Positions 1 to 11,574 of a DNA stretch of 64,000 nucleotides are shown one piece after another. The notes under the pieces are model-generated. The model did not search any database and was not told where the DNA came from. It saw nothing but the letters and a program-made list of their open reading frames with translations. This stretch comes from Miscanthus floridulus (lineage: Eukaryota; Streptophyta; Magnoliopsida; Poales; Poaceae): contig NC_089587.1 in the NCBI RefSeq assembly GCF_019320115.1, positions 87,066,939 to 87,130,938 of the forward strand, given 5' to 3'. Numbering within the stretch: the stretch's first letter is position 1; each line of letters begins with the position of its first letter. The translations under genes and the position numbers were made by a program.

Positions 1-52
1 GGCGCCTTCTGCTCCCGCGTTCGCCGCGCGTGCCGCGGCCCTGCGGATGTCT

Positions 53-489
53 CTAGCCCGACGCGTGCGCGTGTACGTTTGCCCGTACATGACATCTCTC
101 CCCCCCTCGAGAGACAGCTCGTCCGCGAGCTGGAAGTGAGGAAAGCGCGCGCTGAAGGAGTCCAAGTCCTCCCATGTTGCCGATGCCGCAGGCTCGTTCT
201 TCCAGTGCACGAGGACCTGACGCACGCCGCGTGCGAGGCGAGCCTTGACGACGCGCTCGGGCTCCGGCACCGTGGCCCCATTGTGGACGATCGGTAGAGG
301 CGGAGGCGTAGTCGGAGGAGCTCCCACCCATGGCTTAAGGAGGCCAACATGGAACACGTCATGAAGACGGGCGCGCGGGGGTAGCTCCAGGCGAACGGCG
401 ACGTCGTTGATTACTTCCACGATGCGGTAGGGCCCGAAGTAGCGCGGCTTCAGCTTCCCGGTGGCGACGACGTCAAGCGAGGCGACTGG
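53..489 (-). pseudogene. Ty3/gypsy polyprotein fragment, integrase C-terminal and chromodomain-like end
   Basis: Read on the minus strand from about 486 downward, the sequence encodes a tail typical of Ty3/gypsy integrases. A GKLKPRYFGPYRI block is followed by HDVFHVGLLKPW, and then a chromodomain-like stretch containing QVLVHWKNEP and TWEDLDSF. These are the usual landmarks of the extreme C-terminus of a chromovirus-type polyprotein. Protease, reverse transcriptase and integrase core are absent, so this is a truncated relic. A 14-bp direct repeat (GCCCGTACATGACA) lies at 81-94 and 489-502, at the two sides of the preserved block, suggesting a microhomology-mediated rearrangement. Family assignment is from motif order; no LTR was seen. 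Confidence 0.82.
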
Positions 490-502
490 CCCGTACATGA
501 CA

Positions 503-895
503 AGGAATTGGCAAGCTGCTATACCACTTGAAGGAATTGTAAGTCTGAAACTGAACAACTGAAAAATAGACCACCTAGTTGCTGTCAAATAATTCAGATT
601 TAAACATTAGTCGCTGCTATACCTCAAAAAGGGCTCTGATCTTGGAATGGCGATGCTGTCAGACACAACCTCCTATATGGTGCACGGCACCAGTCCACCT
701 CCCATATTCTCTACAGCGTCCCGGACCACCTCCCTCTCCTCCAAGCACCTAGGAGGGGACCTGGACTGCAGAGGTGAGGTGGTAGATGCTGATAATATAG
801 GCAGGTGCTAGGCTGTGGCATATGCTGAGATGTGTTGCTGATCGAGCCCGCAACTGCTGCTTGGGGGAGGACGATGCGGACGGCGAGGCGGACTC
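503..895. other. Unassigned sequence, no gene seen
   Basis: This stretch joins the gypsy fragment to the GC-rich direct repeat. It holds no convincing reading frame, terminal repeat or tandem array. Base composition shifts from moderate to GC-rich towards 850. A motif near 870-905 is partly repeated inside the following repeat near 972. Confidence 0.5.
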
Positions 896-1256
896 ACAGG
901 GGCCGGGCAGGATGGGGTGAGTCGAGCGGACTGCGGCAGTCGGGCAGGGTGTTGTGGATCGAGGAACGACCAAGATGTGGACGGCGAGGCGAACTCGCGG
1001 AGGCCGGACTTGATAGGGCCGTCGCCGCAGACTGCGGCCGTCGAACGGCGCTCCGTGGGCGTCACGGAGGGCAGTGGCCGAGCGGCGGCCTAGCGGCGAT
1101 GTGAGTGGCGGCCGGGCTTCTCCCGGGCGGCAAGGAGCGCGGCAGCCGTGCATCTCTGTGGGCGGCGCTTAGGGCGACGGCCGCGCGGCGCGGAGGGAGT
1201 CGCTGTGGGGGAGGGCAGCGGTCGGGGCGCCGGGCGGCGCGGAGGGAGTCGCAGCG
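896..1256 (+). repeat. GC-rich ~360-bp direct repeat, copy 1
   Basis: This block matches 28,317-28,686 in the same orientation with scattered differences and small indels, for example around 1,060 and 1,130. Similarity stops abruptly at both ends. The two copies bracket the whole PMD pseudogene nest. Several overlapping GC-rich frames are open but share no recognisable domain. It could be a terminal repeat of a larger element or an independent dispersed repeat. Confidence 0.75.
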
Positions 1257-2610
1257 GACGGACGGCGGTAAGGGGATTTTTTTAACACTTTTTTAAACTA
1301 ATTTTAAATCTAACGTAGTTTTATTTTTTTTTTCCAAAGCTAACATTTTTGCCCGCGCCTATTTCCTGACGCGGCGAAACGTCTGTGTCACGCCATGCAT
1401 GGTGGCGCGGCGAGAGGGATGATGTGGCGACGACCGGGGCGTTGACCGGTGACGTGGCAGGATCTGCCGCGCCATCGATCTTGGCGCAGCAGTGACGCGC
1501 CCTGATCAGTGGCGCGGCAGAGCCGGCTAAAGGCCCACGGCCCAGTCCCGCCGCGCCACGCCCGGCCCACCACACGTACGCGGCCGCCAAGCCCGCCCGC
1601 GCCTGCTGCCTACGGCGCCTGGCCGCCTGCCTGCCACGCCCGCCGCTAATAGCCGCCTGTCCGCCGCGCCTTCGCGCCCGCCGCGCGTGCTCGCCGCCCC
1701 TGCCGTCGGCAGCGCCTGCCCGCCGCGCTGGCCGCGCCAGGCACGCTGGCGTGCCCGCACGCGCCCTGCCAAGGCAGTGAGATTGCATATGCCTTGGGAT
1801 GGAGTGAGTACTTAGCCACACGCCGAAAGCGTCCACTGTTGTTGCCGGCCATTGCCAAGCCCAAATTGGATGGTTCCGTCGTCGTCGGCCGTTTTAAGAC
1901 CTGCAGTAGCGCCGTGAAATTCCCCTTACCCACGTACACCACTGTCCAATTCCTTGACACTGAAGCTTCACCCCGTTCCACTCTACCACGTGCGCACCCT
2001 AGTTCGCACTGCTGCGGCCTGCCCAGCGCTACCACCGCAGCCGCGCCATCGTCGCAGTCACAAGGCCCGCCAGGTGCGCGTGGCCAGGTCCACTCGAGCC
2101 GCCTCCGGTCAAGACTCCACGGCCGGTAAGCTCGGGGTGAGTCTCTGTTGCCTATCCGTGAGTTGGTTCACGCTATCGATGTTGTGTCTTATGGGAACGC
2201 ATCCGTTGTCGCAGGGAGAGGACCATCGCCGGGGAGGGAGCTCGGGACAGCGTCCCTGTTCACCGTATCGCCTCCAACCGCTGCCGCCGTGCCCACACGC
2301 GCCCGCCGTGCCAGCAACACCACAAATGCCGGCGCGCCGCGGCCGCCAGCCGCCCGCTGCGCCGGCCACGCCCGCACGCCGACGCACCACCCCCTCCGGT
2401 CGCCCGCCGCGCCCTCCGGCCATGCACGGCGGCTGCCTGCCGCGCCACGGATGCCCGCCGCGCCCGCCACCTCCCTCACTGCCGCGCCGCTACTTTAATA
2501 TTGTGTTCGTATTACATAACAAGTTGTTTAAATTTTGCAATGCTACATAATATTAATTTGAATATTGTTAATTTGAATACTCTAACATATTTTTATCAAT
2601 TTGTAACAGG
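1257..2610. other. GC-rich leader upstream of the PMD pseudogene, no gene seen
   Basis: After a short AT-rich patch (1,277-1,345), the sequence is dominated by degenerate GCC/CGC-rich low-complexity DNA (1,590-1,760 and 2,280-2,490). Long frames there are compositional artefacts on both strands. It may contain the promoter or 5' UTR of the PMD gene, but no TATA box could be assigned with confidence. An AT-rich patch (2,495-2,605) directly precedes the first PMD exon. Confidence 0.5.
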
Positions 2611-3348
2611 ATGACCCCTCCCACGCAGCACCAGTTGTACCCCCTTCTTGAGGTGGAGTACGACGACCCGCACCGATGACACTTCTTGACTGACACCGAC
2701 GCAGAGGTGCCCTTGCCTCCTTTGAGGCCCCGCACGCACACCAGGGCGCACCAGTGGGACGAGCGTTACGTGCCGTACATACGGCGTGCCGGCTTCCTCG
2801 AGCTTGTCCGTGTTGTCAACTACGGTCTTCCTCCCCTTGACCCAGCACTACTTACTGCAGCTGTAGACATGTGTGAGTGCCTTCATTGTACGTAAATATT
2901 CTTATAACAAATTTGAGGTAACTAACAGTCATTCTATTATTATAACAGGTGGAGACCTGAGACCCACACGTTCCACCTACCTTGGCGCGAGATGACGTTG
3001 ACCATGCAGGACGTGAAGGCTATCTTTGACCTTCGATTGGGGGGGCTTCCAGTGACAGGTATAGTTGACAATGATCACTGGAGGGAGCCGGTGGCTCAGT
3101 TCACTAGCTTTCTTCCACCGGACGATGAGGTTTTCAAGAAAAATAAGTGAGCAATTCAAGCCTATTTAATACTTGCATTGCTTTCCTGCAGCCATCGGGT
3201 CTCATTTTCTTTGATGAATTTCAGGAAAAGTTTTGGTGTTTCGTCGTCGTGGATCACAGAGCGCTTTGATTACTTAGACCCACAGGCTAATGAGGCTCAT
3301 ATCGACAGGTTCGCTAGAGTGTGGCTCTAGCACTTCCTTGGTGCTTTC
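2611..3348 (+). pseudogene. Plant mobile domain (PMD) protein, 5' exons 1-3, interrupted
   Basis: Exons are about 2,611-2,870, 2,949-3,146 and 3,225-3,348, with GT/AG introns that keep the frame. Exon 1 carries the DTDAEVPLPPLRPRTHT stretch and HQWDERYVPYIRRAGFLEL. Exon 2 has RPETHTFHLPWREMTLTMQD and exon 3 SSWITERFDYLD. This order is typical of the plant mobile domain family (PF10536, often annotated as PP7 long-form homologues), known both as host genes and as transposon cargo. An in-frame TGA sits in exon 1 (~2,677) and a TAG in exon 3 (~3,328), so it is not functional. Exon 3 is cut at 3,348 by an LTR; the gene resumes at 24,519. Function cannot be inferred further. Confidence 0.85.
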
Positions 3349-5465
3349 TGAAAGGACCTAGGATACCGCCTAGAGGGGGGTGAATAGGCGTTTCTGAAAA
3401 TTAACACCTTTAAATGCGGAAATAATTAGAAAAGGGGTTTTCCAAAATGGAAACTCCAAATTAAGAGTAATACCACCCCCACAAGTTAGACACAGAGTAA
3501 ATAAGGTATAAAGAATATATCTAGAAGCTACAACCCTGCAACATAAAGTTAGAACAGAGATCAAATAATATTCAGCCTTGAGCTCTAATACCGGACGTGT
3601 CCGATATACACGATTTCTGTAGATCAGCCCCAAACTTGCTCCTTTTGATTTCTATCTTCAAACCAAACTGCAGGCACCTACTAGAGATGACAATGTACAC
3701 AGAGAACCTGCACAAGAGTTGGAGCAACACAAATATCAAATGAAATGCGAATTGAGACACAATATTCTCTCGGATGCTCTCCGACGATGCCTAACCGTCC
3801 AGGACCAAAGAGTCCAAGAGTAACAAATGCAAATCGCGAAATAGACAATATGCACAAGTGCTCAAGTGGATGGATTGCTCTCTTTTTGAATTTCTCTCAA
3901 CCCACTAATTGATTTGACAATTTGGATCACACACTCACTAAGAGAGGGTTTGAGAGAGTTGGCAAGGCTAAAAAACGTGTATGTGTATCAGCAGAATCAA
4001 CAGCCTCCAAAGGTGGAGGCTTGGGGGTATTTATAGCCCCCCTGAAAAACTAGCCGTTTATGCATACCAGACACCTCCGGTATAACTTACACTGCGCCAA
4101 TGGTAACTAAGTTACAGTGACAACGTGAGGCGTCGGAACTCCCGATGAATGCCGAAACTTCCGACCGTCGGAACTCCCGACTCACATCGAAACTCTCGAC
4201 CCTTAGCATATTTGAAAACTAAGTAACTGAGTTGAAGTTTGTGAGGTGTCGGAACTCCCAACGCATGCCGGAAGTTCCTACCGTCGGAACTCCTGACTCA
4301 CGTCGGAACTCCCGACCCTCAAGGCATTTTAAAACTAGCCGTTGGCCTCTGGTCGTCCATACCGGACATGTCCGGTATTAATACCGGACACCGAACATGT
4401 CCGGTATGACCAGGACAGTGAACCATCTAAGTCTGTTAGGCGTGAAACATCAAAACTCCCGGCCATTGCTGAAACTCCCGACCGTTGGAACTCCCGACTT
4501 ACGTCGGAACTCCCGATGAACCAACCTGAGAAGAACAATTTTACCATTGTTGGGCAAATACTGGACACGTCCGGTATTGCCAGACCAGCAAAAAATAGAT
4601 TAGCTCTTTTATCTCTCAAACACTCAAAACTCACATGGGTTGGCTTGAGCACTTATGAAACATTATCTATCAACATAATAGATCTCTCTTAATAGTACGG
4701 CATTCCTATTTACTTAAATTTAAAAGTATAACGAAATTAAACCTTTTGAGTTGATCTCTTTTAACCGAAGCCGTGTATTCCAATCTTCATAAAGTGAGGG
4801 TGCCAACATGTTGATATTGACCTTTTCACTTGAGCATAGTCATCTTGAGCACATGACTTGATTCCATTCATCAAATATGAATAACTCCAAATGCATCAAG
4901 TCACTTCAAACACTTTGTCCAATATAGATTTGATCCTCCACATCAATATGACCATCGTAGCTTGATTAGTACCTCAACTAAATACAAGTACTTCCTTCTT
5001 CACCCTAGCTAGGTTCTTCGGCCACCAAGCCGTCGCTTGCCCTTCACCCTTGCTTAGTACCTCGAAGCCTTTCCTTGCTATCTTCACCATCTCAAGCCAT
5101 CAAGTCACATCTTGTGTTGAATCATCCATTCATATGTATTGTTATCTTTTTCATTTCAATTAAGCAAGCTTCAAATATGAGACCATTCCATATGCAATCC
5201 CTCATGTCTCATTAATTAATTCTTACGAGCTTGCTTTCACACAGTACATGGAAATCCCACAATAAATAAGCCTTTGCGTGAATTCCATTTGCATTGTTGT
5301 CTTGTGCTTGAACTAGATTGTTTATACAACAATACATCATTTTGGCTTTTATTAAGTACCTGTGAGATAACTTATAACCTATCCATACTTAACAAACGGG
5401 TTAGACCTTTAATCACGTTGTCATTCAATCATCCAAAATCCACTAAAGGGCTAGATGCACTTTCA
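3349..5465 (-). mobile_element. LTR of a TGAAAGTGC-type (SIRE-like) non-autonomous retrotransposon, copy A
   Basis: The 2,117-bp block starts TGAAAGGACC and ends GCACTTTCA, so on the minus strand it runs TGAAAGTGC to GGTCCTTTCA with canonical TG/CA ends. Left flank is CTTTC (3,344-3,348). The block to its right begins with a polypurine tract on the minus strand, which makes this the 3' LTR of a minus-oriented element. The reverse-complement TATA box is at 4,028-4,035. Upstream of it, in U3, lie repeated palindromes (ACCGGACATGTCCGGT type, 4,362-4,400 and near 4,560) and about ten CCGAC/GTCGG motifs (4,130-4,520). Assignment to a SIRE-like group rests on the terminal sequence and LTR length. 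Confidence 0.85.
4028..4035 (-). promoter_or_regulatory. TATA box of LTR copy A
   Basis: On the minus strand the sequence reads TATAAATA inside a C/G-rich surround. It lies downstream of the U3 palindrome array, as expected for the LTR promoter. The equivalent in copy B is at 10,619-10,626. Confidence 0.65.
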
Positions 5466-5479
5466 ATCTCTCCTTTTTT
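5466..5479 (-). promoter_or_regulatory. Polypurine tract of the non-autonomous LTR element
   Basis: On the minus strand AAAAAAGGAGAGAT abuts the LTR start TGAAAGTGC directly. This is the expected position of the plus-strand DNA primer and fixes the element's orientation as minus. Confidence 0.75.
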
Positions 5480-6133
5480 GGTGATTGATGACAACTTGAT
5501 TAAAGCTTACAAAAGAATATAAACATTTAAGCTTTTGGGTTCAATGATTTATGAGAGGCTTCCCCTTAATATGTGTTTATGATTAGAATTCACAAAATGA
5601 CCTAAATGTCAATTGCACATACTAAAACATATAGGAGACTCCCCCTAAATCATTGCATCCGTGGGGTGTATGTGTGTGTGACAAGGTAAAACCGTGATGC
5701 ATATGACAAGATATATGACACAAGAATAAATATAAAGGCATCACATCAAATATTTTCATTCTAGCATGCATAGTCCTTATAAAAAATACATGAAACACAT
5801 GTATGTCACACATAGCACTCAATACATATTTTCTCAAGTCCACAAGCCACTAATATATAAATAAAGATCATATCTCAAGAGATTTAAAGATAAAGCATAA
5901 GTATAAGTCTCATGTCTCACATGATACAAATAAATCTCAAACTCAAGATACATCGTTGAAGCTCAAAAACTACGGCCTACAGTACATATCTTTAGGTACA
6001 AAGATGAGCAAATGAAACAAAAATCCCTGAAGCTTTAATCAGTCTCTCTCCCCCTTTGTCATCTATCACCACAAAGGTCCATCAATGACATACTAAGGAC
6101 AAAGGGGCTGCAAGCTGTCTCTGAAAGCTATGA

Positions 6134-7948
6134 TCACTCATCATCATCTTCATCTCTACCAGCATCCTCATCATCTGAGCGTGTAGCACCAGTTGGACGA
6201 GAACCACCCACACAAGATGGGTCATAGAAACTACCCATGAGGTCACGCCACCAGTCTGAAGCATACTTGTCTATAGCACTAGGACATGGCTGAGAGTGAG
6301 TAGGCACCCGAGCCTATAGTGGTAAAGTGTTAGGGTGCTCTGGAGCCTGCTGCTGCTGCTATCGCTGAAGGAACTCAGTAAACTCTACGTCGTACCTACC
6401 CTGCTGCTGCTCCTCAGTCTCAGGCTCACTAGATGCCTCATCTGATAGTGGAGACCTAGGAGGATCAAGCTCAAGTCTAGAAGTAATCTGCTTCGAAGTC
6501 CAAGTATCGTTCCTCCTAGCCTCCCTCTCCTTCTGCTTATAGGTCCGTATGTCCTTGCATATCCCAAAGATAGCACTAAACATCTTGCGAATAGGAGAAG
6601 GAGGACTGCGGCAACGTGAAGAAGAATGTGAAGGAGCACGTGGTAAAGGAGAAGCTCATCCAGCTGCCGCACCACCTACAGGTGAATCTACCTCTGGTGC
6701 TGCTGCTCCTCCTCCTGGTCCTGCTGGAGGTACCCCAATCTCTGTCAAGTCATCTACAATCTTCAGGACTTTATGCTTCTTGTCATACTCAAATGTGTGA
6801 CCTATGACCTCCTCAATCATAAACATGATGTAAGGTGCAAATCCACAGCCCTTGAGGGGCCTCTCTCCCACACTCCCGATTTCTGACCAAATAAAGTCAA
6901 ACACACTGAATGGATGTGCATCAGGTGCCATCCTGTGGAGCAGGTTCCTAGAATAATCTACAATGTTGCCCTTGTCTCCTCCCTTGTAGTCAATGGTCTT
7001 CTTGAATATCCTATCCAGGTATCTGTAGGTAGGGTGAAGACCTAGAACCTTCCCCACTGCTCCTCTCTCACCTCCTGGTGGATACATGTAGGCGAGCTGC
7101 TTAGGAGGTGACACCTGCTCGGTGTGGATCATGTCTCTCTGGAGGTCCTCCTCCGAGAAGCCAAGAAAAGCTACAAAGGCATCATAGTCAACACTGTACC
7201 ACTGGCCTTCAAGCATCCAATGCATACGCCTCGGCTCCTCTTCCACAAATAGAGTGGCATAAAACTGTGCAATGACTTCAGAGTTCCAATCATGCACAAA
7301 CTCCATGAGCGTGTATACACCTGTGCGCTAACAAGTGGCAATAGCATAGTCAATGGAGGACTTTCGTAGCTCTCTGACATGTTTCCAATCTGTCCACTGA
7401 GACTTGGCTACCACAGGATTCCTAGCAAGTATCACGCTAGTATAATAATCTAGATGGAACATAGTGTGAAAGCGATGATCATACTGAATCCTAGGCAAAC
7501 CTCTGGGATCAATCCTCCTCTAATCTCTTGCTCTCATAGTCATACCCTTTCCTTTGTAGTTGACTCTGACAACATAGTTGGGTAAAACGGGAGCATGTAC
7601 TTCAAGAAGGCCATAGTCCATGCCCTGACCTGGGTGGTGCACTAGAGGTGCCTGCTGCTCCTCCTCTATCTCCTCAGAGCTATCACCATCATCTAACTCT
7701 CTGTCTGTGATCTTCCTTTTCCTATGCTCAAGACTATAATTCTTAGTTTCATCACCAGAAGAGGGGCTGCTATCACCATCACCACCATCTCTATACTGTG
7801 GAGCACCCGTAGTGGCTCTAGAGGGTCTCCTGCTACTGCCCTACTCCTACTGACTGAATCTGGAATGCATGTCCTGCCTTGCCTTCTTGTGTTTCTCCAA
7901 AGCTGGATCATGCCTATGCTTGGACCTAGGCTCCTGTCTTCCGCTCAT
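6134..7948 (-). pseudogene. Single ORF of the non-autonomous LTR element, gag/ATHILA-ORF1-like, decayed
   Basis: From the ATG at 7,948 one minus-strand frame runs to a TGA at 6,136-6,134, about 605 codons, with internal stops near 7,860, 7,520, 7,330, 6,655, 6,358 and 6,316 but no frameshift seen. The N-terminus is basic and His-rich, followed by acidic stretches. The best conserved part (7,306-6,660) carries VHDWNSEVIAQFYATLFVEE and RMHWMLEGQWYSVDYDAF, the layout of unclassified retrotransposon proteins and of ATHILA ORF1. No protease, RT or integrase is present, so the element depended on other elements. Function beyond a structural, gag-like role is inference. Confidence 0.7.
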
Positions 7949-9259
7949 GACTATTGTCCTGTATCCAAAGATATACAAGGAATTTTAGATACATGCCCAA
8001 ATGATAGCTTATTTTAGTTGAAATATAGAGATAAGAATAATTATCCTATGCTTTGCAATCACCTCAACCAAACTAGGTCACAAGGTTCACAAAACACAAT
8101 AGACAATTAAACTTAGTCCTATGAATCAACCACTGAGAAGATTGAAACAAGGGAGCAAAACCTGCTCTGCTGTCCTATACCGGACACGTCTGGTATGAGC
8201 GGACAACAACCCTAACCAGGGTCCTTCGCTCAATCTTCAACCAATCCAATCCAAACTCTAGGCATTGCTTCTAGATAGGTAATGCAGCATCTCTACCGAA
8301 GGGATTTCAAAATCATGCCCTAACCGCTTAGATTGGATGAGGTCCGGGATTAGGGTACCTTGAGAAAGTGAATGAAGATGTGATTGGAAATCCAAGTCCC
8401 GGAGCCTTCGATCTTGATGCAAATCTCCTCTGATCCAATCTCCCTTTCTTCCTTTTCACGGTGGAAACTTGAAATTGCCATTGAAGGTCGAGGAGAGGCG
8501 GATGGGTTGGCTAGAAGATGAAAAACCTAACTTGGCTGAAGGGGTACCGGCCGTTTTTATAATCCCGCTCATACCGGACATGTTCGGTATGAATACCGGA
8601 CATGTCCGGTATTTGCGGGCTGGCTATTCTTTTTCCAAATTTCATTCACTTAATTCCAATCCCCTTCTCTATCATTTCTTGATCAAAAAACATGTATGTC
8701 CTTGATCCAAATGAGGTGTAAATACATTTCTTATCCAAATGCCATGAGTGTCACTTCTATTTTCCAAATATTTGGCATATATAGATTTTGATTACTTGAG
8801 AGAGAGATATTGTGAGACATAGTAGATTGTGGACTTAAGAAAGCCATGTCATGTGTGATTAGCCAATCAAACAATCAAGGAGATCTATAATCATCACATG
8901 ACAAGGCTAGGTCACAAAGACCAAGATTCAAATAGTTTTTCAAATTCACACCACCTACACATGCTAGTTATGGGTTTTGAAAAACATCTCTCCTATGTCA
9001 CACAAATGCACATTCTAACTTATAAAGGGCCTTAGATGCACTTACAATGCATGTATGTAAATACATACCTTTGCCTTGAGCCCACAAGAATACCACTAAG
9101 TAGATACATAGCATGATAATCTTTATGTTGACCTTAATTGCCAAATAATCATGCTAGATACATTTTCATCTAAAGGACTACAAAGAATGCTAGATAAATT
9201 TGTTAGTCCACAAGGTGCAAAATAGAAACTAAGCTCCTCCTAAATAAGTGCTTTTATTA
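7949..9259. other. 5' untranslated part of the non-autonomous LTR element, truncated
   Basis: This is AT-rich non-coding sequence upstream (on the minus strand) of the element's ORF. It contains ACCGGACATGTCCGGT-type palindromes at about 8,180 and a tandem pair at about 8,573-8,620, the same motif as in the LTR U3. No primer-binding site or 5' LTR follows; at 9,260 the sequence switches abruptly to a copy of the PMD intron and exon. That switch is the breakpoint of a tandem duplication. Confidence 0.7.
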
Positions 9260-9718
9260 TACGTAAATATTCTTATAACAAATTTGAGGTAACTAACAGT
9301 CGTTCTATTCTTATAACAGGTGGAGGCCTGAGACCCACATGTTCCACCTACCTTGGCGCGAGATGACCTTGACCATGCAGGACATGAAGGCTATCTTTGA
9401 CCTTTGATTCGGGGGCTTCCAGTGACAGGTATAGTTGACAATGATCACTGGAGGGAGCCGGTGGCTCAGTTCACTGGCTTTCTTCCACCGGATGATGAGG
9501 TTTCCAAGAAAAATAAGTGAGCAATTCAAGCCTATTTAATACTTGCATTGCTTTCCTGCAGCCATCGGGTCTCATTTTCTTTGATGAATTTCAGGAAAAG
9601 TTCTGGTATTTCATCGTCGTGGATCACAGAGCGCTTTGATTACTTGGACCCACAGGCTGATGAGGCTCATATCGATAGGTTCACTAGAGTGTGGCTCTAG
9701 CACTTCCTTGGTGCTTTC
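9260..9718 (+). pseudogene. Duplicate of PMD intron 1 to exon 3
   Basis: The 459 bp match 2,889-3,348 nearly base for base, including intron 2, the exon 3 TAG stop and the CTTTC next to the LTR. Similarity begins at the shared TACGTAAATATTC. This copy has its own lesions: one G is missing at about 9,410 relative to copy A, which shifts the exon 2 frame and creates a TGA. It is a duplicated fragment of the same pseudogene, not a second gene. Confidence 0.88.
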
Positions 9719-11574
9719 TGAAAGGACCTAGGATGCCGCCTAGAGGGGGGTGAATAGGCGTTTCTAAAAATTAACACCTTTAAATGCGGAAATAATTAGA
9801 AAAGGGATTTTCCAAAATGGAAACTCCAAATTAAGAGTAATACCACCCCTCACAAGTTAGACACAGAGTAAACAAGGTATAAAGAATATATCTAGAAGCT
9901 ACAACCCTGCAACATAAAGTTAGAACAGAGATCAAATAATATTCAGCCTTGAGCTCTAATACCGGACGTGTCCGGTATGAATACCGGACGTGTCCGGTAT
10001 ACACGATTTCTGCAGATCAGCCCTGAACTTGCTCCTTTTGATTTCTATCTTCAAACCAAACTGCAGGCACCTACTAGAGATGACAATGTACACAGAGAAC
10101 CTACACAAGAGTTGGAGCAACACAAATATCAAATGAAATGCAAATTGAGACACGATATTTGTTTTACCGAAGTTCAGACTCGTTCGAGTCCTACTCTCCA
10201 TTGAGGGGGCTGCGGGCGACCCAGCGAAGGTCAGCCCTAGAGGTTACCACGAAGGTTACTCTAGCCAAAATCTTTTCCAACTCCTTTTCCTCCTTCCACT
10301 AGTTGATTCCGAGGCAGCAGAATCGACCGTTACAAACTTTCCGAGGCACACCACAATCTCTCGGATGCTCTCCGACGATGCCTAACCGTCCAGGACCAAA
10401 GAGTCTAAGAGTAACAAATGCAAATCATGAAATAGACAATATGCACAAGTGCTCAAGTGGATGGATTGCTCTCTTTTTGAATTTCTCTCAACCCACTAAT
10501 TGATTTGATAATTTGGATCACACACTCACTAAGAGAGGGTTTGGGAGAGTTGGCAAGGCTCAAAAACGTGTATGTGTATCAGCAGAATCAGTAGCCTCCA
10601 AAGGTGGAGGCTTGGGGGTATTTATAGCCCCCCTAAAAAACTAGCTGTTTATGCATATTGGACACGTCTGGTATGACTTACACTGCGCCAACAGTAACTA
10701 AGTTACAGTGATAATGTGAGGCGTCGAAACTCCCGATGAATGCCAAAACTTCCGACCGTCGGAACTCCCGACTCACGTCGAAATTCCCGACCCTTAGCAT
10801 ATTTGAAAACTAAGTAACTGAGTTGAAGTTTGTGAGGTGTCGGAACTCCCAACGCATGCTGGAAGTTCCTACCGTCGAAACTCCCGACCCTCAAGGCATT
10901 TGAAAACTAGCCGTTGGCCTCTGGTCGTCCATACCAGACATGTCCGGTATTAATACCGGACACCGGACATGTCCGATATGACCAGGACTGTGAACCATCT
11001 AAGTCTATTAGGCGTGAGATATCAGAACTCCCGACCATTGCCGGAACTCCCGACCGTCGGAACTCCTGATGAACCAACCCGAGAAGAACAATTTTACCAT
11101 TGCTGGGCAAATACCGGACACGTCCGGTATTGCCAGACCAGCAAAAAATAGATTAGCTCTTTTGTCTCTCAAACACTCAAAACTCACATGGGTTGGCTTG
11201 AGCACTTATGAAACATTATCTATCAACATGATACATCCCTCTTAATAGTACGGTATTCCTATTAACTCAAATTTAAAAGTATAACGAAATTAAACCTTTT
11301 GAGTTGATCTCTTTCAACCGAAGCCATGTATTCCAATCTTCATAAAGTGAGGGTGCCAACATGTTGATATTGACCTTTTCACTTGAGCATAGCCATCTTG
11401 AGCATGTGACTTGATTCCATTCATCAAATATGAATAACTCCAAATGCATCAAGTCACTTCAAACACTTTGTCCAATATAGATTTGATCCTCCACATCAAT
11501 ATGACCATCATAGCTTGATTAGTACCTCAACTAAATGCAAGTACTTCCTTCTTCACCCTAGCTAGGTTCTTCGG

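Noticed and set aside
749..1296. Several frames of 60-134 codons in the GC-rich direct repeat
   Set aside because: Frames are not the same in the second copy at 28,317, and no recognisable motif was seen.
4335..4692. Paired plus and minus frames in the LTR U3 (also 9,956-10,204 and 10,907-11,205)
   Set aside because: They coincide with the palindrome and CCGAC arrays and are regulatory repeat sequence rather than genes.
3349..9718. Reading the two TGAAAGG blocks at 3,349 and 9,719 as the two LTRs of one element
   Set aside because: The second block is preceded by PMD exon sequence instead of a primer-binding site, and its far end has its own CTTTC duplicate; a duplication with a solo LTR fits better.
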